Assembly (NCBI RefSeq): GCF_902493215.1
Contig: NZ_CABUOL010000006.1
Location: 62,001-126,000, forward strand
Reading direction: 5' to 3'
Length of the DNA: 64,000 bases
Source of the DNA: an uncultured Mediterranea sp.
GTDB taxonomy: Bacteria; Bacteroidota; Bacteroidia; Bacteroidales; Bacteroidaceae
The position numbers and the translations under genes were made by a program. The notes under the pieces are model-generated. The model was not told the origin of the DNA, made no database searches, and was given only the letters and a program-made list of their open reading frames with translations. This document shows, in pieces, positions 34,002-43,356 of the stretch (positions within the stretch are counted from its first letter, which is position 1; the number at the start of each line of letters is the position of its first letter).

Positions 34002-36089
34002 ATGGTAATGAAATGTAGATTTTTTGTCTTGACAATTTTGTCGTTTTTCTTCATGGCATGTTATTTGAGTTGTAGCGATGTCGAGAACAATTCGAATTCT
34101 GAAGTGCCGTCCATTGAGATGGATGATGAGGTGGACTTGCAACCTGTGATAGGGTCGGAAGGTGGAACGTTTACTATGACGTTTACGGCCTCTGCCGATT
34201 GGACGGCCAGTGTCAATGCCGTGACTCGTTCGGTTGATTGGTTAAGCATATCTCCCGCACAAGGGGAGGCGGGCACGGTAACGCTTCAGGTGAGTGCACA
34301 GCCCAATGAAACGTATGACGAAAGAAACGCGGCTGTTTTGCTGACTTGCGGAAATGCAAAGCAAACCATTACTGTTACCCAAAAGCAGAAGGATGCTTTG
34401 TTGGTTAGCTCCAACAAGGTTGAAATGGATGCTACGGGCGGTACGTTCGGCATCGAATTGCAATCGAATGTCAGCGTCAGTTATGAGATAGAAGAATCGG
34501 CCAAGAGTTGGCTGACAGCTTCACCATCTTCCACCACGCGTGGTCTTACAGCTTCTACTCTGAGTTTCCAGGTGACGGAGAATCCGGATAATGCAGTTCG
34601 TCAGGCTGTTATAACCTTGCGAGGTAATGACTTGACGGAGCAGGTCACAGTCTATCAGGCGGGTAGCGAGCCGGCCATTCTGTTGTCGCAGAAAGAATAT
34701 ACGGTGCCGTCCGACGGTGAGACCATTCAGGTGGAGCTGAAGAGCAATACGTCGTATAAGGTAGTGATGCCCGACGTTCCTTGGATTACAGAGGCGTCCA
34801 CCCGTTCCTTTTCAGCCTATACACACTATTTCACGGTAGCGGCGAACGAGGGTTATGATGCGCGGACAGCTGAGATATACTTTGTTGATGAAGAAAATGG
34901 TTTGCAAGAGAAGGTGATTGTGACTCAAGTCCAGAGGGATGTTATTTTAGTAGCTCAGAATGAATATCAGGTTTCATGTGAAGCGTCTTCGCTTGATCTT
35001 AAGGTCTGTTCTAATATAGAAATAGAGTATGTTACAGATGTTGATTGGATAAAGATAACTCAGGTCAAGACTCGTGGACTTGTAGAGAATATATTGCGAT
35101 TAGATATTTTGGCCAATGAAATGAAGGGAGAACGTGAGGGACTTGTTACGGTCAGAGATGAGAAGGCAAAGAATATCCAAAATATTCGTATCGTACAAGC
35201 AGGACACGGGACTGACAAATTTTTAGTATTGTCTCAAGACATTTATAATGCAGGGTGTGAGGAACATTCCTTTTCAATAAGTGTGGAAACTAATGTATCA
35301 TATGAAATTGTGATGCCTGACGTGGATTGGTTGTATAAACAATCAGACAATTCTTTCAGTATAAAGCGGAATGATTCGTTTGAAAGTCGTACGGCCGATA
35401 TATTGTATGTGAATAAGGAAGAAAATCTTGAAGCAAAATTGGTAGTAATACAGGCTCCTCGTGAGGGCTTGGTCTTGGAACAGGCGGAATATCATGTCGC
35501 TGCAAGTGGAGGTTTGTTGAATGTGAAAGTACAAACCAATACTGAAATATCAATAAAAATCGATTGTGATTGGATAGAGCAGGTGGTGGAAACAACTCGT
35601 TCTTTGGCAGAAAAGACTCTCTGTTTTAATATAAAGACTAATGTTTCTTCGGAGCAGAGGGCAGGAAGTATTATGTTGAGAGGTGCGGAAGGAAGTGTTC
35701 AAGAGGAGATATTGGTATTTCAGTTAGGGGCTGATGTCTATATGAAAATGTGTTCTGCTCCTTCTGTCGTTTCATCAACTCAACAGCAATTTGTTGCAAC
35801 AGTTGAGAGTAATACTCGGTATGTGGATGTCGTGATGGAAGATGATTGGTTGAACAAGATTGACTATACGTATGAAGAGAAAGACGACGGTACGTATATA
35901 TTATCTTTTTCATTTGAGGTTCGGGAAAATTTGATGAACCGTTCTCGAAGTACAGAGATTTGTTTTCGCTGGTATAATCCGGAACAAGATCCGATAGAAT
36001 GGAAAACTGGATTAATGTGGGATTTGGAACAAGAGAAAAGTACAAAAGTTGATTCGGGTATTGATGATTTACCTACAGAAGAATGGTAA
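34002..36089 (+). CDS. Protein with about seven tandem BACON domains
   Basis: 695 residues from ATG 34002 (ATG 34008 is equivalent); the longer frame from TTG 33951 lies within the terminator. A hydrophobic signal sequence ends near YLSC, so it is probably a lipoprotein, although the lipobox is weak. The rest is about seven repeats of 85-95 residues with the BACON pattern: GGTFTMTFTASADWTA, then DWLSISP, ERNAAVLLTC and ITVTQKQ. BACON domains bind mucin or glycans or act as spacers. It ends in DDLPTEEW. It is followed 33 bp later by the M64 gene. Confidence 0.87.
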   Translation: MVMKCRFFVLTILSFFFMACYLSCSDVENNSNSEVPSIEMDDEVDLQPVIGSEGGTFTMTFTASADWTASVNAVTRSVDWLSISPAQGEAGTVTLQVSAQPNETYDERNAAVLLTCGNAKQTITVTQKQKDALLVSSNKVEMDATGGTFGIELQSNVSVSYEIEESAKSWLTASPSSTTRGLTASTLSFQVTENPDNAVRQAVITLRGNDLTEQVTVYQAGSEPAILLSQKEYTVPSDGETIQVELKSNTSYKVVMPDVPWITEASTRSFSAYTHYFTVAANEGYDARTAEIYFVDEENGLQEKVIVTQVQRDVILVAQNEYQVSCEASSLDLKVCSNIEIEYVTDVDWIKITQVKTRGLVENILRLDILANEMKGEREGLVTVRDEKAKNIQNIRIVQAGHGTDKFLVLSQDIYNAGCEEHSFSISVETNVSYEIVMPDVDWLYKQSDNSFSIKRNDSFESRTADILYVNKEENLEAKLVVIQAPREGLVLEQAEYHVAASGGLLNVKVQTNTEISIKIDCDWIEQVVETTRSLAEKTLCFNIKTNVSSEQRAGSIMLRGAEGSVQEEILVFQLGADVYMKMCSAPSVVSSTQQQFVATVESNTRYVDVVMEDDWLNKIDYTYEEKDDGTYILSFSFEVRENLMNRSRSTEICFRWYNPEQDPIEWKTGLMWDLEQEKSTKVDSGIDDLPTEEW

Positions 36090-36122
36090 ACGGAATATTG
36101 ATGGTATATAGATTTTGTGATT

Positions 36123-38813
36123 ATGAAGATACGATTGATTGTCATAGGGTTGTTGTCAATGATGTTGTGTGGGTGTCAAGATCCAGACATGATGACAATA
36201 CGGAAGAATGGGGCGATTCGAATATTTGCAGATAGCCTTGTGTCGCAAACAAGAATTGAATTTGTTGAAAATGGCTCTTTTACCTCCGTTCAGTGGAAAG
36301 ATGAGGATAAAATTGGTCTCTTTGCAGGAGAACAACGGAATTTGCCTTATCTGTATGCTGGTTCTTCGGAAGGAAATGTAGAGTTTGTTGTTCCCGATCT
36401 GCAGTATGGTGAAAGTCTGAAGGGAGAAGAAGGAACAACGGTTTATGCCTATTATCCTTATGCTGATTGGCTTGAGGAGGAAAACTATACGGTCTCGTTG
36501 CCAAATGCCCAGTCTTATGGAAATGTAGAGGATATTCGTCCGTTTGTATATGCAGAAAGTAAAATAGTGAATAAGGAAGTGCATTTCCAATTTAAGCATA
36601 TATATGCTTATTTGAAATTGACATTGACTACGGATATTTTCCCTGACATAGAAAGGCCTCAAATAGAAAATGTTTCGATTATTTCTGATGATACCTTGGC
36701 GTATGTAGCTGCTCTGTTTGATTTGAAAACAAAAGAAGTTGCCGTTACAGAAGCGGATAAGCGTATCTATGTTCATGTGGGAGGATATGATTTGACTCAA
36801 AGTCCATTTACTGTTTATATTCCTGTATTACCCCAAAAAGCTGGTACGGTTTTGAGAATAGCTGCAAATGATGCTACTTTTATGGCTAGAGCTGTCCCGG
36901 AAACAGGCTTTGTAGCTGGGCATGTTTATTCCATCAGTACGGGTCGGGAGGATATTGTTGAATTGCAAGAACAACAAAGGCAGGCCTTGATTGATTTTTA
37001 TAATGCAACAAATGGCAGCCAATGGAAGGATAATACAAATTGGTTAAGCGACAAGCCTATTTATCAATGGTTTGGTGTAAACAATGGAGGAGGAGATACA
37101 ATAAAGAGTCCTTATGTCGTAGAGTTAAATTTACCTGGTAATAATCTTACAGGAAAGTTGCCTGAGGCTTTGGCGACATTGATGAATACTGCAGAGTCTA
37201 TCAGCCTATCCGGCAATCTTCTATGTGGGAAAATTCCAGAAAGTATTAGACAGCATCCTCGCTGGAATGAATTTGGTTGGGGGATTATTCTGCAGGCTTT
37301 TGAACCGGGGCAAGGTTTTGATATGACAGATATTAATTTGCGTTTGAATGATATGGAAGTTGAATATCTTACTGGTGAAAAAACTACATTATATGCCTTG
37401 TTGGAGAAATATAAATTGGTTCATATTATGACTGATACTCCGAGTGATGCACGTGCTAATCAGCATCTTTCGTACCATAATAAAGGATTTGGAACGGTTA
37501 TATCTCATATGGGAAATACTGAACAAGAGAGGAATGAAACTTATGAACGTGTGAAGAATTATCCGATAACGGATATGGAACGTTTATGGCAATCTTTAAC
37601 AAATAATACGGATCAGTTGATCGGATTGTGGGAAATAGGTTCTACATATCTGATAGATGGTAAAGGTTATCTGGTTGATTATTATAAAAGGTATTGGAGT
37701 ATTCCGGAAGAATTCTATAATTCGATTGTAGATAGTATTCTTTATGCCCGTTTGGGTGAGCCGGAAGAACATCCCATCTTCTCGTCTGATTATTATATTT
37801 CGTCCGATTATTCACGTGATGGGGAAGTGATAACGTTGCAAGAAGCTACTGAAGGGAAAGGTATTGATTTGGTATTGATAGGCGATGCGTACGTAGATCG
37901 GGATATGCAGGAAAATGGTAAATATGAAACAGATATGAAAAAGTCAATGGAATTGTTTTTTTCAATAGAACCTTTCAAGACGTTCCGTAATCGTTTTAAT
38001 GTATATGCAGTGAAAGTAGTTTCTGCCACTGAATATATGAATGTTCCTTTGGAAAAGATGGACTTCCGTTTGGGATGGTTTGATGCTAATGGTGAATATT
38101 ATGTTAATACTGATACATGTTTTGATTATGTTAGTAAAGTATCGGGAGTAAATATGGATAAAGTGACTGTTATTAATGTGGTGAATAATCCAAACATGTT
38201 TTATATAGAAGGATATACCGACATGTTTGCTTCTGGAGCATCTATTGCTCATATAACTGTGGGTGGTCCCTCGGATGTAATTATTCATGAGGCTGGGGGA
38301 CATGGCTTTGCCAAATTATTGGACGAATATATTTTTAAGGGATATGAAAATAATATCGTATCAGAGATAGATGTGCAGAATTTTGAACAAAATTATAAAT
38401 CACGTGGTTGGGGAGCTAATCTGGATGTAACAAATTCACCTGAACAGATAAAGTGGGCACACTTCTTATCTGATCCGCTTTATGCCGGTGAAACGGGAAT
38501 TTATGAAGGGGCTTGGCAATGGGGAAAGGGTATTTACCGTTCTTCAGAGAATAGTGTGATGAATAATGATTATTCATGGTTTAATGCACCGAGTCGTGAA
38601 GCTATTTATAAAATGATTATGGAGCTTTCTGAAGATAGTGGATGGGTGTATGATTATCAGGATTTCGTGACTTACGATGCTGTTAACCGTGCCAAGGTTC
38701 CTGCTACACGTTCTTTACGGAAGAAAGATACTAGGAAAGTGATTCATAAACCACCAACGTTTGTAGGTGGAACCAGGACTGACAATGTTAAGGGTCGGAT
38801 TCCTTATAGATAA
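36123..38813 (+). CDS. M64 (IgA peptidase-like) metallopeptidase with fimbrillin-like N terminus
   Basis: 896 residues from ATG 36123; a signal peptide with lipobox MLCGC. N-terminal ~270 residues have fimbrillin-like features (TRIEFVENGSFTSVQWKDED, YAYYPYADWLEE). A leucine-rich-like segment follows (LNLPGNNLTGKLPEALATL), then the peptidase domain with AVKVVSATEYMNVPLE, a metal motif HEAGGHGFAKLLDEY at residues 722-736, and the downstream WGAN segment. M64 enzymes include IgA-cleaving proteases. The metal site reads HExxxH rather than HExxH. It does not have the acidic-Trp tail of its neighbours. Confidence 0.88.
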   Translation: MKIRLIVIGLLSMMLCGCQDPDMMTIRKNGAIRIFADSLVSQTRIEFVENGSFTSVQWKDEDKIGLFAGEQRNLPYLYAGSSEGNVEFVVPDLQYGESLKGEEGTTVYAYYPYADWLEEENYTVSLPNAQSYGNVEDIRPFVYAESKIVNKEVHFQFKHIYAYLKLTLTTDIFPDIERPQIENVSIISDDTLAYVAALFDLKTKEVAVTEADKRIYVHVGGYDLTQSPFTVYIPVLPQKAGTVLRIAANDATFMARAVPETGFVAGHVYSISTGREDIVELQEQQRQALIDFYNATNGSQWKDNTNWLSDKPIYQWFGVNNGGGDTIKSPYVVELNLPGNNLTGKLPEALATLMNTAESISLSGNLLCGKIPESIRQHPRWNEFGWGIILQAFEPGQGFDMTDINLRLNDMEVEYLTGEKTTLYALLEKYKLVHIMTDTPSDARANQHLSYHNKGFGTVISHMGNTEQERNETYERVKNYPITDMERLWQSLTNNTDQLIGLWEIGSTYLIDGKGYLVDYYKRYWSIPEEFYNSIVDSILYARLGEPEEHPIFSSDYYISSDYSRDGEVITLQEATEGKGIDLVLIGDAYVDRDMQENGKYETDMKKSMELFFSIEPFKTFRNRFNVYAVKVVSATEYMNVPLEKMDFRLGWFDANGEYYVNTDTCFDYVSKVSGVNMDKVTVINVVNNPNMFYIEGYTDMFASGASIAHITVGGPSDVIIHEAGGHGFAKLLDEYIFKGYENNIVSEIDVQNFEQNYKSRGWGANLDVTNSPEQIKWAHFLSDPLYAGETGIYEGAWQWGKGIYRSSENSVMNNDYSWFNAPSREAIYKMIMELSEDSGWVYDYQDFVTYDAVNRAKVPATRSLRKKDTRKVIHKPPTFVGGTRTDNVKGRIPYR

Positions 38814-38836
38814 ACAGGTGATGACTGATACTTGTA

Positions 38837-38897
38837 ATATGAAGCTGTATTCCCAAGAAAGAATTTAAGATACTTTCTTGGGAATACAGCTTCATAT
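38837..38897. terminator. 25-bp perfect hairpin between convergent genes
   Basis: Left arm 38837-38861 and right arm 38873-38897 are exact reverse complements (25 bp; core GAAGCTGTATTCCC) with an 11-nt loop. It sits between the M64 and deacetylase genes and can act as a bidirectional terminator, although no long T-run follows either arm. Confidence 0.75.
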
Positions 38898-38919
38898 CAA
38901 GTAGGGTATATCGATTTGT

Positions 38920-39582
38920 TTACAGCACCTTGAACTCATACCCTTCCTCCTTCAGAAAGCTGAGGGCACGGGGAAGGGCGTATTGCAGATTGCCGCTGTC
39001 CCACGACTTGAGGGAGTCGTGGAAGGTGATGATGGAGCCGTTGCGGGCATAGCGCATGACGTTGGCCAGTACCTGCGGGCCACGGAGTTTCTTACTGTAG
39101 TCGCGGGTGACGAGGTCCCACATCACAATCTTGTATTTCCGCTTCAACACCATGTATTGTGCCCAGCCCATGTGGCCGTGCGGAGGGCGGAACAGAAGCG
39201 GGCGGAGAGCCTTGTCGGTCGTTTCGGAGTCGCAGATGGAGAGCATGAAGTCGTGCGCCTCTTCTGTATTCTCCAGATAGCTATAGGAGGTGAAGTATTT
39301 GCGGCTGAAACCGCGGATGTGGTTGAAGGTGTGGTTACCGATGCGGTGGCCACGCTCTACGACCATACGGAATTCTTCGGGGTGCTTGCGGATGTTGTCG
39401 CCCACCATGAAGAAGGTGGCTTTCACGTCGTGTTTGTCCAATAAATCGAGTACCCAGGGCGTAACCACGGGGATAGGACCGTCGTCGAAAGTCAGGTAAA
39501 CAGCTTTCTCGTCGGGATTCATCCGCCACAGGGCGCTGGGATATAGTTTCCGGAACAGTTCGGGAGGTTGCTCGATAAACAC
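38920..39582 (-). CDS. Polysaccharide deacetylase family protein
   Basis: 220 residues. NodB homology domain with all motifs: YLTFDDGPIP (catalytic base and metal Asp), RGHRIGNHTFNH (HxxxH metal site), LFRPPHGHMG, IVMWDLVTRDYSKK and ITFHDSLKSW. Removes N- or O-acetyl groups from amino sugars such as peptidoglycan or related glycans. No signal peptide, only a short N-terminal extension, so the location is uncertain. It follows the DUF2723 gene on the same strand with an imperfect inverted repeat between them. Confidence 0.92.
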   Translation of the reverse strand: MFIEQPPELFRKLYPSALWRMNPDEKAVYLTFDDGPIPVVTPWVLDLLDKHDVKATFFMVGDNIRKHPEEFRMVVERGHRIGNHTFNHIRGFSRKYFTSYSYLENTEEAHDFMLSICDSETTDKALRPLLFRPPHGHMGWAQYMVLKRKYKIVMWDLVTRDYSKKLRGPQVLANVMRYARNGSIITFHDSLKSWDSGNLQYALPRALSFLKEEGYEFKVL

Positions 39583-39591
39583 GGTGGTAGG

Positions 39592-39692
39592 GGTTAGAGG
39601 TGAGTGATTAGCGGTTAACGGTTAGCGATTAGCGGTGAGTAGTGAATTGTTGGAATACTCACCACTCACCACTCACCGCTTACCGCTTATTT
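39592..39692. repeat. Imperfect inverted repeat of GAG/TTAGCGG words
   Basis: The left half repeats GGTTAGAGGTGAGTGATTAG-like words; the right half is made of CTCACCACTCACCGCTTACC-like words, roughly the reverse complement. Together they form a long imperfect hairpin between two co-directional genes. The last codons of the DUF2723 gene fall in it. Confidence 0.7.
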
Positions 39693-42600
39693 CATTCTGT
39701 TTACATACAGGTTGTACAGCTCTTCCAGCTTGGCGCGGTAGGTTTCTGCCAGCGGAGACTTGTATTGTTCCATCTTCTTGACTTCCTCGTTGAGCAGAGC
39801 CCAGTGGTACTCGAACTCGCGGGTGGAAATCATGAAGCGGCCTTCATCGAGGCTCATGTACCAGGTCATGTATTCCACGGCCTTGTCGGCAAGGGCCTGA
39901 ATGATGTGGTCTCCCTTTTCAGATTCATCCAGCTTGTACCAGGCCTCGGACAGTTGCAGGGCACCGTTCTGCCAGTCATAGGGCACGTTTACGGCCGGAA
40001 TCATCTTCTCGGCGTACTCCAGTGCGGCACGGGCTTTGTCGTTCTTGCCTTCGGTCAACAGCTGGCCGATGAGCTGCGAGAAGATGCGGCGGTGCGAGTA
40101 GCACATGCGCATGGCGTTTTCGTCGATGTAGATGCCGGGCTTGTCGATGCCGCCGAACTTGAACTTGTTCATCAGATTGTCGTACATCTTTTCGCTGTCT
40201 ATCTTCACGCCGGTCTTGCTGGTATCGAAGGGTGTGAAACGGTAGGTCAGACCTTCCTGGATGAAGTAGTTGTCCATACCCAGCTGGTTCTCGTTGCCTA
40301 CGCTGACGGCAATGTAGATGGGACGCTCCCAATTGGCTTCAGCCAGCATCTCGAGCATCATCAGTTCGCTCTTGTAGAGGGCACGCTTGGGATGATAGTT
40401 GCCCTGGTTGTCCTTGGTGCGGAGCTTGATGGGCATATAGTCGGGGATGGAATCGCCCGGAATCAGCATACCGCTGCGTCGTACGGCTTCCTTGTCTACC
40501 TTGATGACCACACTGTCCGTAGGTATCACTCTCATTTCCTGGTTCTTGTTGCGTACCCAGTACTTCAGGATATTTTTCAGTTCGTAGGGGTTTTCACCGA
40601 ATTCCTTCTGTACGTTTATCTTGGCTTCGGGGTTACCAGCAAGGGCTTCCTTCTCGGCCTGTGCGTAGAGGGCGTCGATGCTCTTCTTGTATTCGGGATT
40701 GACGGTGATGTATTCGTTGGTCCCCTCAACGTACTCCATGCGGTCCCATGTGATGGGGAGCGACGGCGAGTCGTAGGCAGGACGCTTCATCTGGTCGATG
40801 TACCAGTCGGTGTTAAGGTACGACAGGTTGCAGGTACGGGCGTCGGTGCGGAAGCCTTCGGTCTCCTGGTTGTACCACAGGGGGAAGGTATCGTTGTCGC
40901 CGTTGGTGTAGATGATGGGGTTACCGCTTTCCTGCAAGGACATCAGGTAGTTCTGACCGAAGTCGCGGGCCATGTAACGGTCGCTGCGGTCGTGGTCGTC
41001 CCACGTCTGGCTGGCCATCTGGATAGGGATAAGGAGGCAGACTACGGAAACGATGAGGGCAACGGCCAGCGAGGGCTTCAGCTCGGGAGCTTCGCTTTCG
41101 TCCGATGTCCCGACCTTGGCGGCTGCCTTGCCCTGCATCCACTTGCTCAACAGCTGGATGAGGCCGGCCACACCCATGCCGATCCAGATGGCAAAGGCGT
41201 AGAACGAGCCGGCATAGGCATAGTCGCGCTCACGCGGCTGGCTGGGCGTCTGGTTCAGGTAGAGCACAATGGCAATACCCGTCATGAAGAACAGGAAGAA
41301 GACTATCCAGAACTGCTGGATGCCCTTCTGTCCGCGGTAGGCTTGCCACAGCAGGCCGATGATGCCGAGCAGCAACGGCAGGCCGTAGAACACGTTGTGT
41401 CCCTTGTTCTCTTTCAATTCGGTGGGGATCAGTGTCTGGTCGCCCACAAGCATGTTGTCGATGAAGCTGATGCCCGTGATCCAGTTGCCGTGCTCTATCT
41501 CGCCGAAGCCCTGGATATCGTTCTGGCGGCCCACAAAGTTCCACATGAAGTAGCGCCAGTACATCCAGTTCAGCTGGTAGGAGAAGAAGAACTTAATGTT
41601 CTCCCATTGTGTAGGCATCTTCACCATAATCATTTCGCCGCATTGGTCGTAGGGCACTTCGTAGCCCTTGACGTCCTGCCAGGCTTCATACTGCTGGGTG
41701 TGCGTACTGCTGTACATGCGGGGGAAGAGCATGTTCTGTGCATATTCGTAGTCGACGCGTCCGGGTATCTCGATGTACGAGTCTTTCTCGTCGGGCGTGG
41801 CCTTCTCCTTGCGGATGAACTTGGTACCATTGTACGAGATGCGCGGTTGGCAGTAGCCGTCCTTCACGTCGAGGGCCACCTTCGAAGTATAGGCAGGGCC
41901 ATAGAACAGCGGGCGCGTTCCATATTGCTCGCGGCCCAGGTATTCGCCCAGCGTGAAGATGTCTTCGGGCGAGTTCTGGTCCATCGGCGTGTTGGCCGTG
42001 GAGCGGATGACGATGAGGGCGTACGACGAGTAGCCGATGACCATCATCATGGTACACAGCAGGGCGGTGTTCAGCGTGCGGGCGCTGACGCGGTATTTCT
42101 CTTTCATGCTGTTCTGTGCCTTCGGGCTGAGGTAGAACCACAGCAGGGCGATGACTACAAGACCGATGACTACGGCGCTGGCTCCGTGTCCGTAGAACGG
42201 GATACCCAGCATGGCGATGGTCAGCACGAACGAAATGGCCATGCGCATCTTGTCTTTCTCCGTATAGCTTTCGTACACACCCCAGATGAGGCAGGCGGCC
42301 AGCAGAATGATGTAGACGATAACGCCCGTATTAAACGGCATGCTCAGGACGTTGACGAACAGCAGTTCGAACCATCCGCCCACCTTCACGATGCCGGGCA
42401 CGATGCCGTAGAGCACCACAGCCACCAGGATCATGGAAGCCAGGAGCGCCAGCAGCGAGCCTTTGGCATTGGCGTTGGGCACTTTCTTATAGTAATATAC
42501 CAGCACGATGGCGGGCAGGCAGAGCAGGTTCAGCAGGTGGACACCGATGCTGAGGCCCGTCAGATAGGCAATCAGGATGAGCCAGCGGTCGGAATGGGGC

Positions 42601-43109
42601 TGGTCGGCCACGTCTTCCCACTTCAGTATCAGCCAGAACACGATGGCGGTGAACAGTGACGAGAACGCATATACCTCGCCCTCGACGGCCGAGAACCAGA
42701 ATGTGTCGCTGAACGTATAGGCCAGCGCACCCACCACGCCGCTACCCATGATGGTAACCAGCTGTCCGCGGGTGATGTGGTTTTCGTCCTTCACCACAAG
42801 CTTGCGCACCAGGTGCGTGATGCTCCAGAAGAGGAACAGGATACAGGCACCGCTCATCAGCGCGCTCATGTAGTTCACCATCTTGGCCACTTCCGAGGGG
42901 CCGGAGGCGAAGAGCGAGAAGAAGTTGGCCACGAGCATGAAGAACGGTGCTCCGGGCGGGTGTCCTACTTCCAGTTTGTAACCGGTGGTGATGAATTCCG
43001 GGCAGTCCCAGAAACTGGCGGTCGGCTCGATGGTCAGGCAGTAGACCGTGGCCGCGATGAGGAAAGTAATCCAACCTGTCAGGTTGTTGACGAACTTGTA
43101 CTGTTTCAT
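39687..43109 (-). CDS. DUF2723 family membrane protein (glycosyltransferase-C-like)
   Basis: 1140 residues. The N terminus is the DUF2723 signature: LTIEPTASFWDCPEF, YKLEVGHPPGAPFFMLVANF, which resembles protein O-mannosyltransferase/GT-C enzymes with the conserved Asp-Glu and His-Pro-Pro. About a dozen membrane helices follow, then a large soluble C-terminal region with helical repeats (TPR-like, AKAALEYAEKMIP). Long paralogues are common in Bacteroidetes; the substrate is unknown, but a lipid-linked sugar donor is likely. Confidence 0.88.
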   Translation of the reverse strand: MKQYKFVNNLTGWITFLIAATVYCLTIEPTASFWDCPEFITTGYKLEVGHPPGAPFFMLVANFFSLFASGPSEVAKMVNYMSALMSGACILFLFWSITHLVRKLVVKDENHITRGQLVTIMGSGVVGALAYTFSDTFWFSAVEGEVYAFSSLFTAIVFWLILKWEDVADQPHSDRWLILIAYLTGLSIGVHLLNLLCLPAIVLVYYYKKVPNANAKGSLLALLASMILVAVVLYGIVPGIVKVGGWFELLFVNVLSMPFNTGVIVYIILLAACLIWGVYESYTEKDKMRMAISFVLTIAMLGIPFYGHGASAVVIGLVVIALLWFYLSPKAQNSMKEKYRVSARTLNTALLCTMMMVIGYSSYALIVIRSTANTPMDQNSPEDIFTLGEYLGREQYGTRPLFYGPAYTSKVALDVKDGYCQPRISYNGTKFIRKEKATPDEKDSYIEIPGRVDYEYAQNMLFPRMYSSTHTQQYEAWQDVKGYEVPYDQCGEMIMVKMPTQWENIKFFFSYQLNWMYWRYFMWNFVGRQNDIQGFGEIEHGNWITGISFIDNMLVGDQTLIPTELKENKGHNVFYGLPLLLGIIGLLWQAYRGQKGIQQFWIVFFLFFMTGIAIVLYLNQTPSQPRERDYAYAGSFYAFAIWIGMGVAGLIQLLSKWMQGKAAAKVGTSDESEAPELKPSLAVALIVSVVCLLIPIQMASQTWDDHDRSDRYMARDFGQNYLMSLQESGNPIIYTNGDNDTFPLWYNQETEGFRTDARTCNLSYLNTDWYIDQMKRPAYDSPSLPITWDRMEYVEGTNEYITVNPEYKKSIDALYAQAEKEALAGNPEAKINVQKEFGENPYELKNILKYWVRNKNQEMRVIPTDSVVIKVDKEAVRRSGMLIPGDSIPDYMPIKLRTKDNQGNYHPKRALYKSELMMLEMLAEANWERPIYIAVSVGNENQLGMDNYFIQEGLTYRFTPFDTSKTGVKIDSEKMYDNLMNKFKFGGIDKPGIYIDENAMRMCYSHRRIFSQLIGQLLTEGKNDKARAALEYAEKMIPAVNVPYDWQNGALQLSEAWYKLDESEKGDHIIQALADKAVEYMTWYMSLDEGRFMISTREFEYHWALLNEEVKKMEQYKSPLAETYRAKLEELYNLYVNRMK

Positions 43110-43166
43110 TCAGTTGTATAGATGATATAACGTTATAATCTGTGCGATGTTTCCATCAAAACGCCG

Positions 43167-43174
43167 CAAATATA
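43167..43174 (-). promoter_or_regulatory. Promoter -7 box of the DUF2723 gene
   Basis: Minus-strand TATATTTG, about 57 bp before ATG 43109. Confidence 0.5.
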
Positions 43175-43241
43175 AGCATTTCATACTGAAAAGAATGCGG
43201 CTCGGGCTGATTATTAGGATTGCTTAAAGGATATATGTGCA

Positions 43242-43329
43242 AAATGCGGCAATGTTTGGGTGCAAAACATTGCTTTCTTTGGTACAAAACATTGCTTCTT
43301 TCGAGGCAAAGCATTGCTTCTTTTGCAGC
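43242..43329. repeat. Tandem 22-nt array C (four units)
   Basis: Units start at 43242, 43264, 43286 and 43308. Units 2-4 carry AAAACATTGCTT, AAAACATTGCTT and AAAGCATTGCTT at the same offset; unit 1 carries the inverse GCAATGTTT. The array ends 27 bp from the stop codon of the minus-strand ABC ATPase gene. Confidence 0.85.
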
Positions 43330-43356
43330 ATGAGGTCGGCACTTGCAGGAAGCAGG

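Noticed and set aside
39642..42659. 1005-codon plus-strand frame
   Set aside because: Antisense shadow of the DUF2723 gene; His/Val-rich composition without domains.
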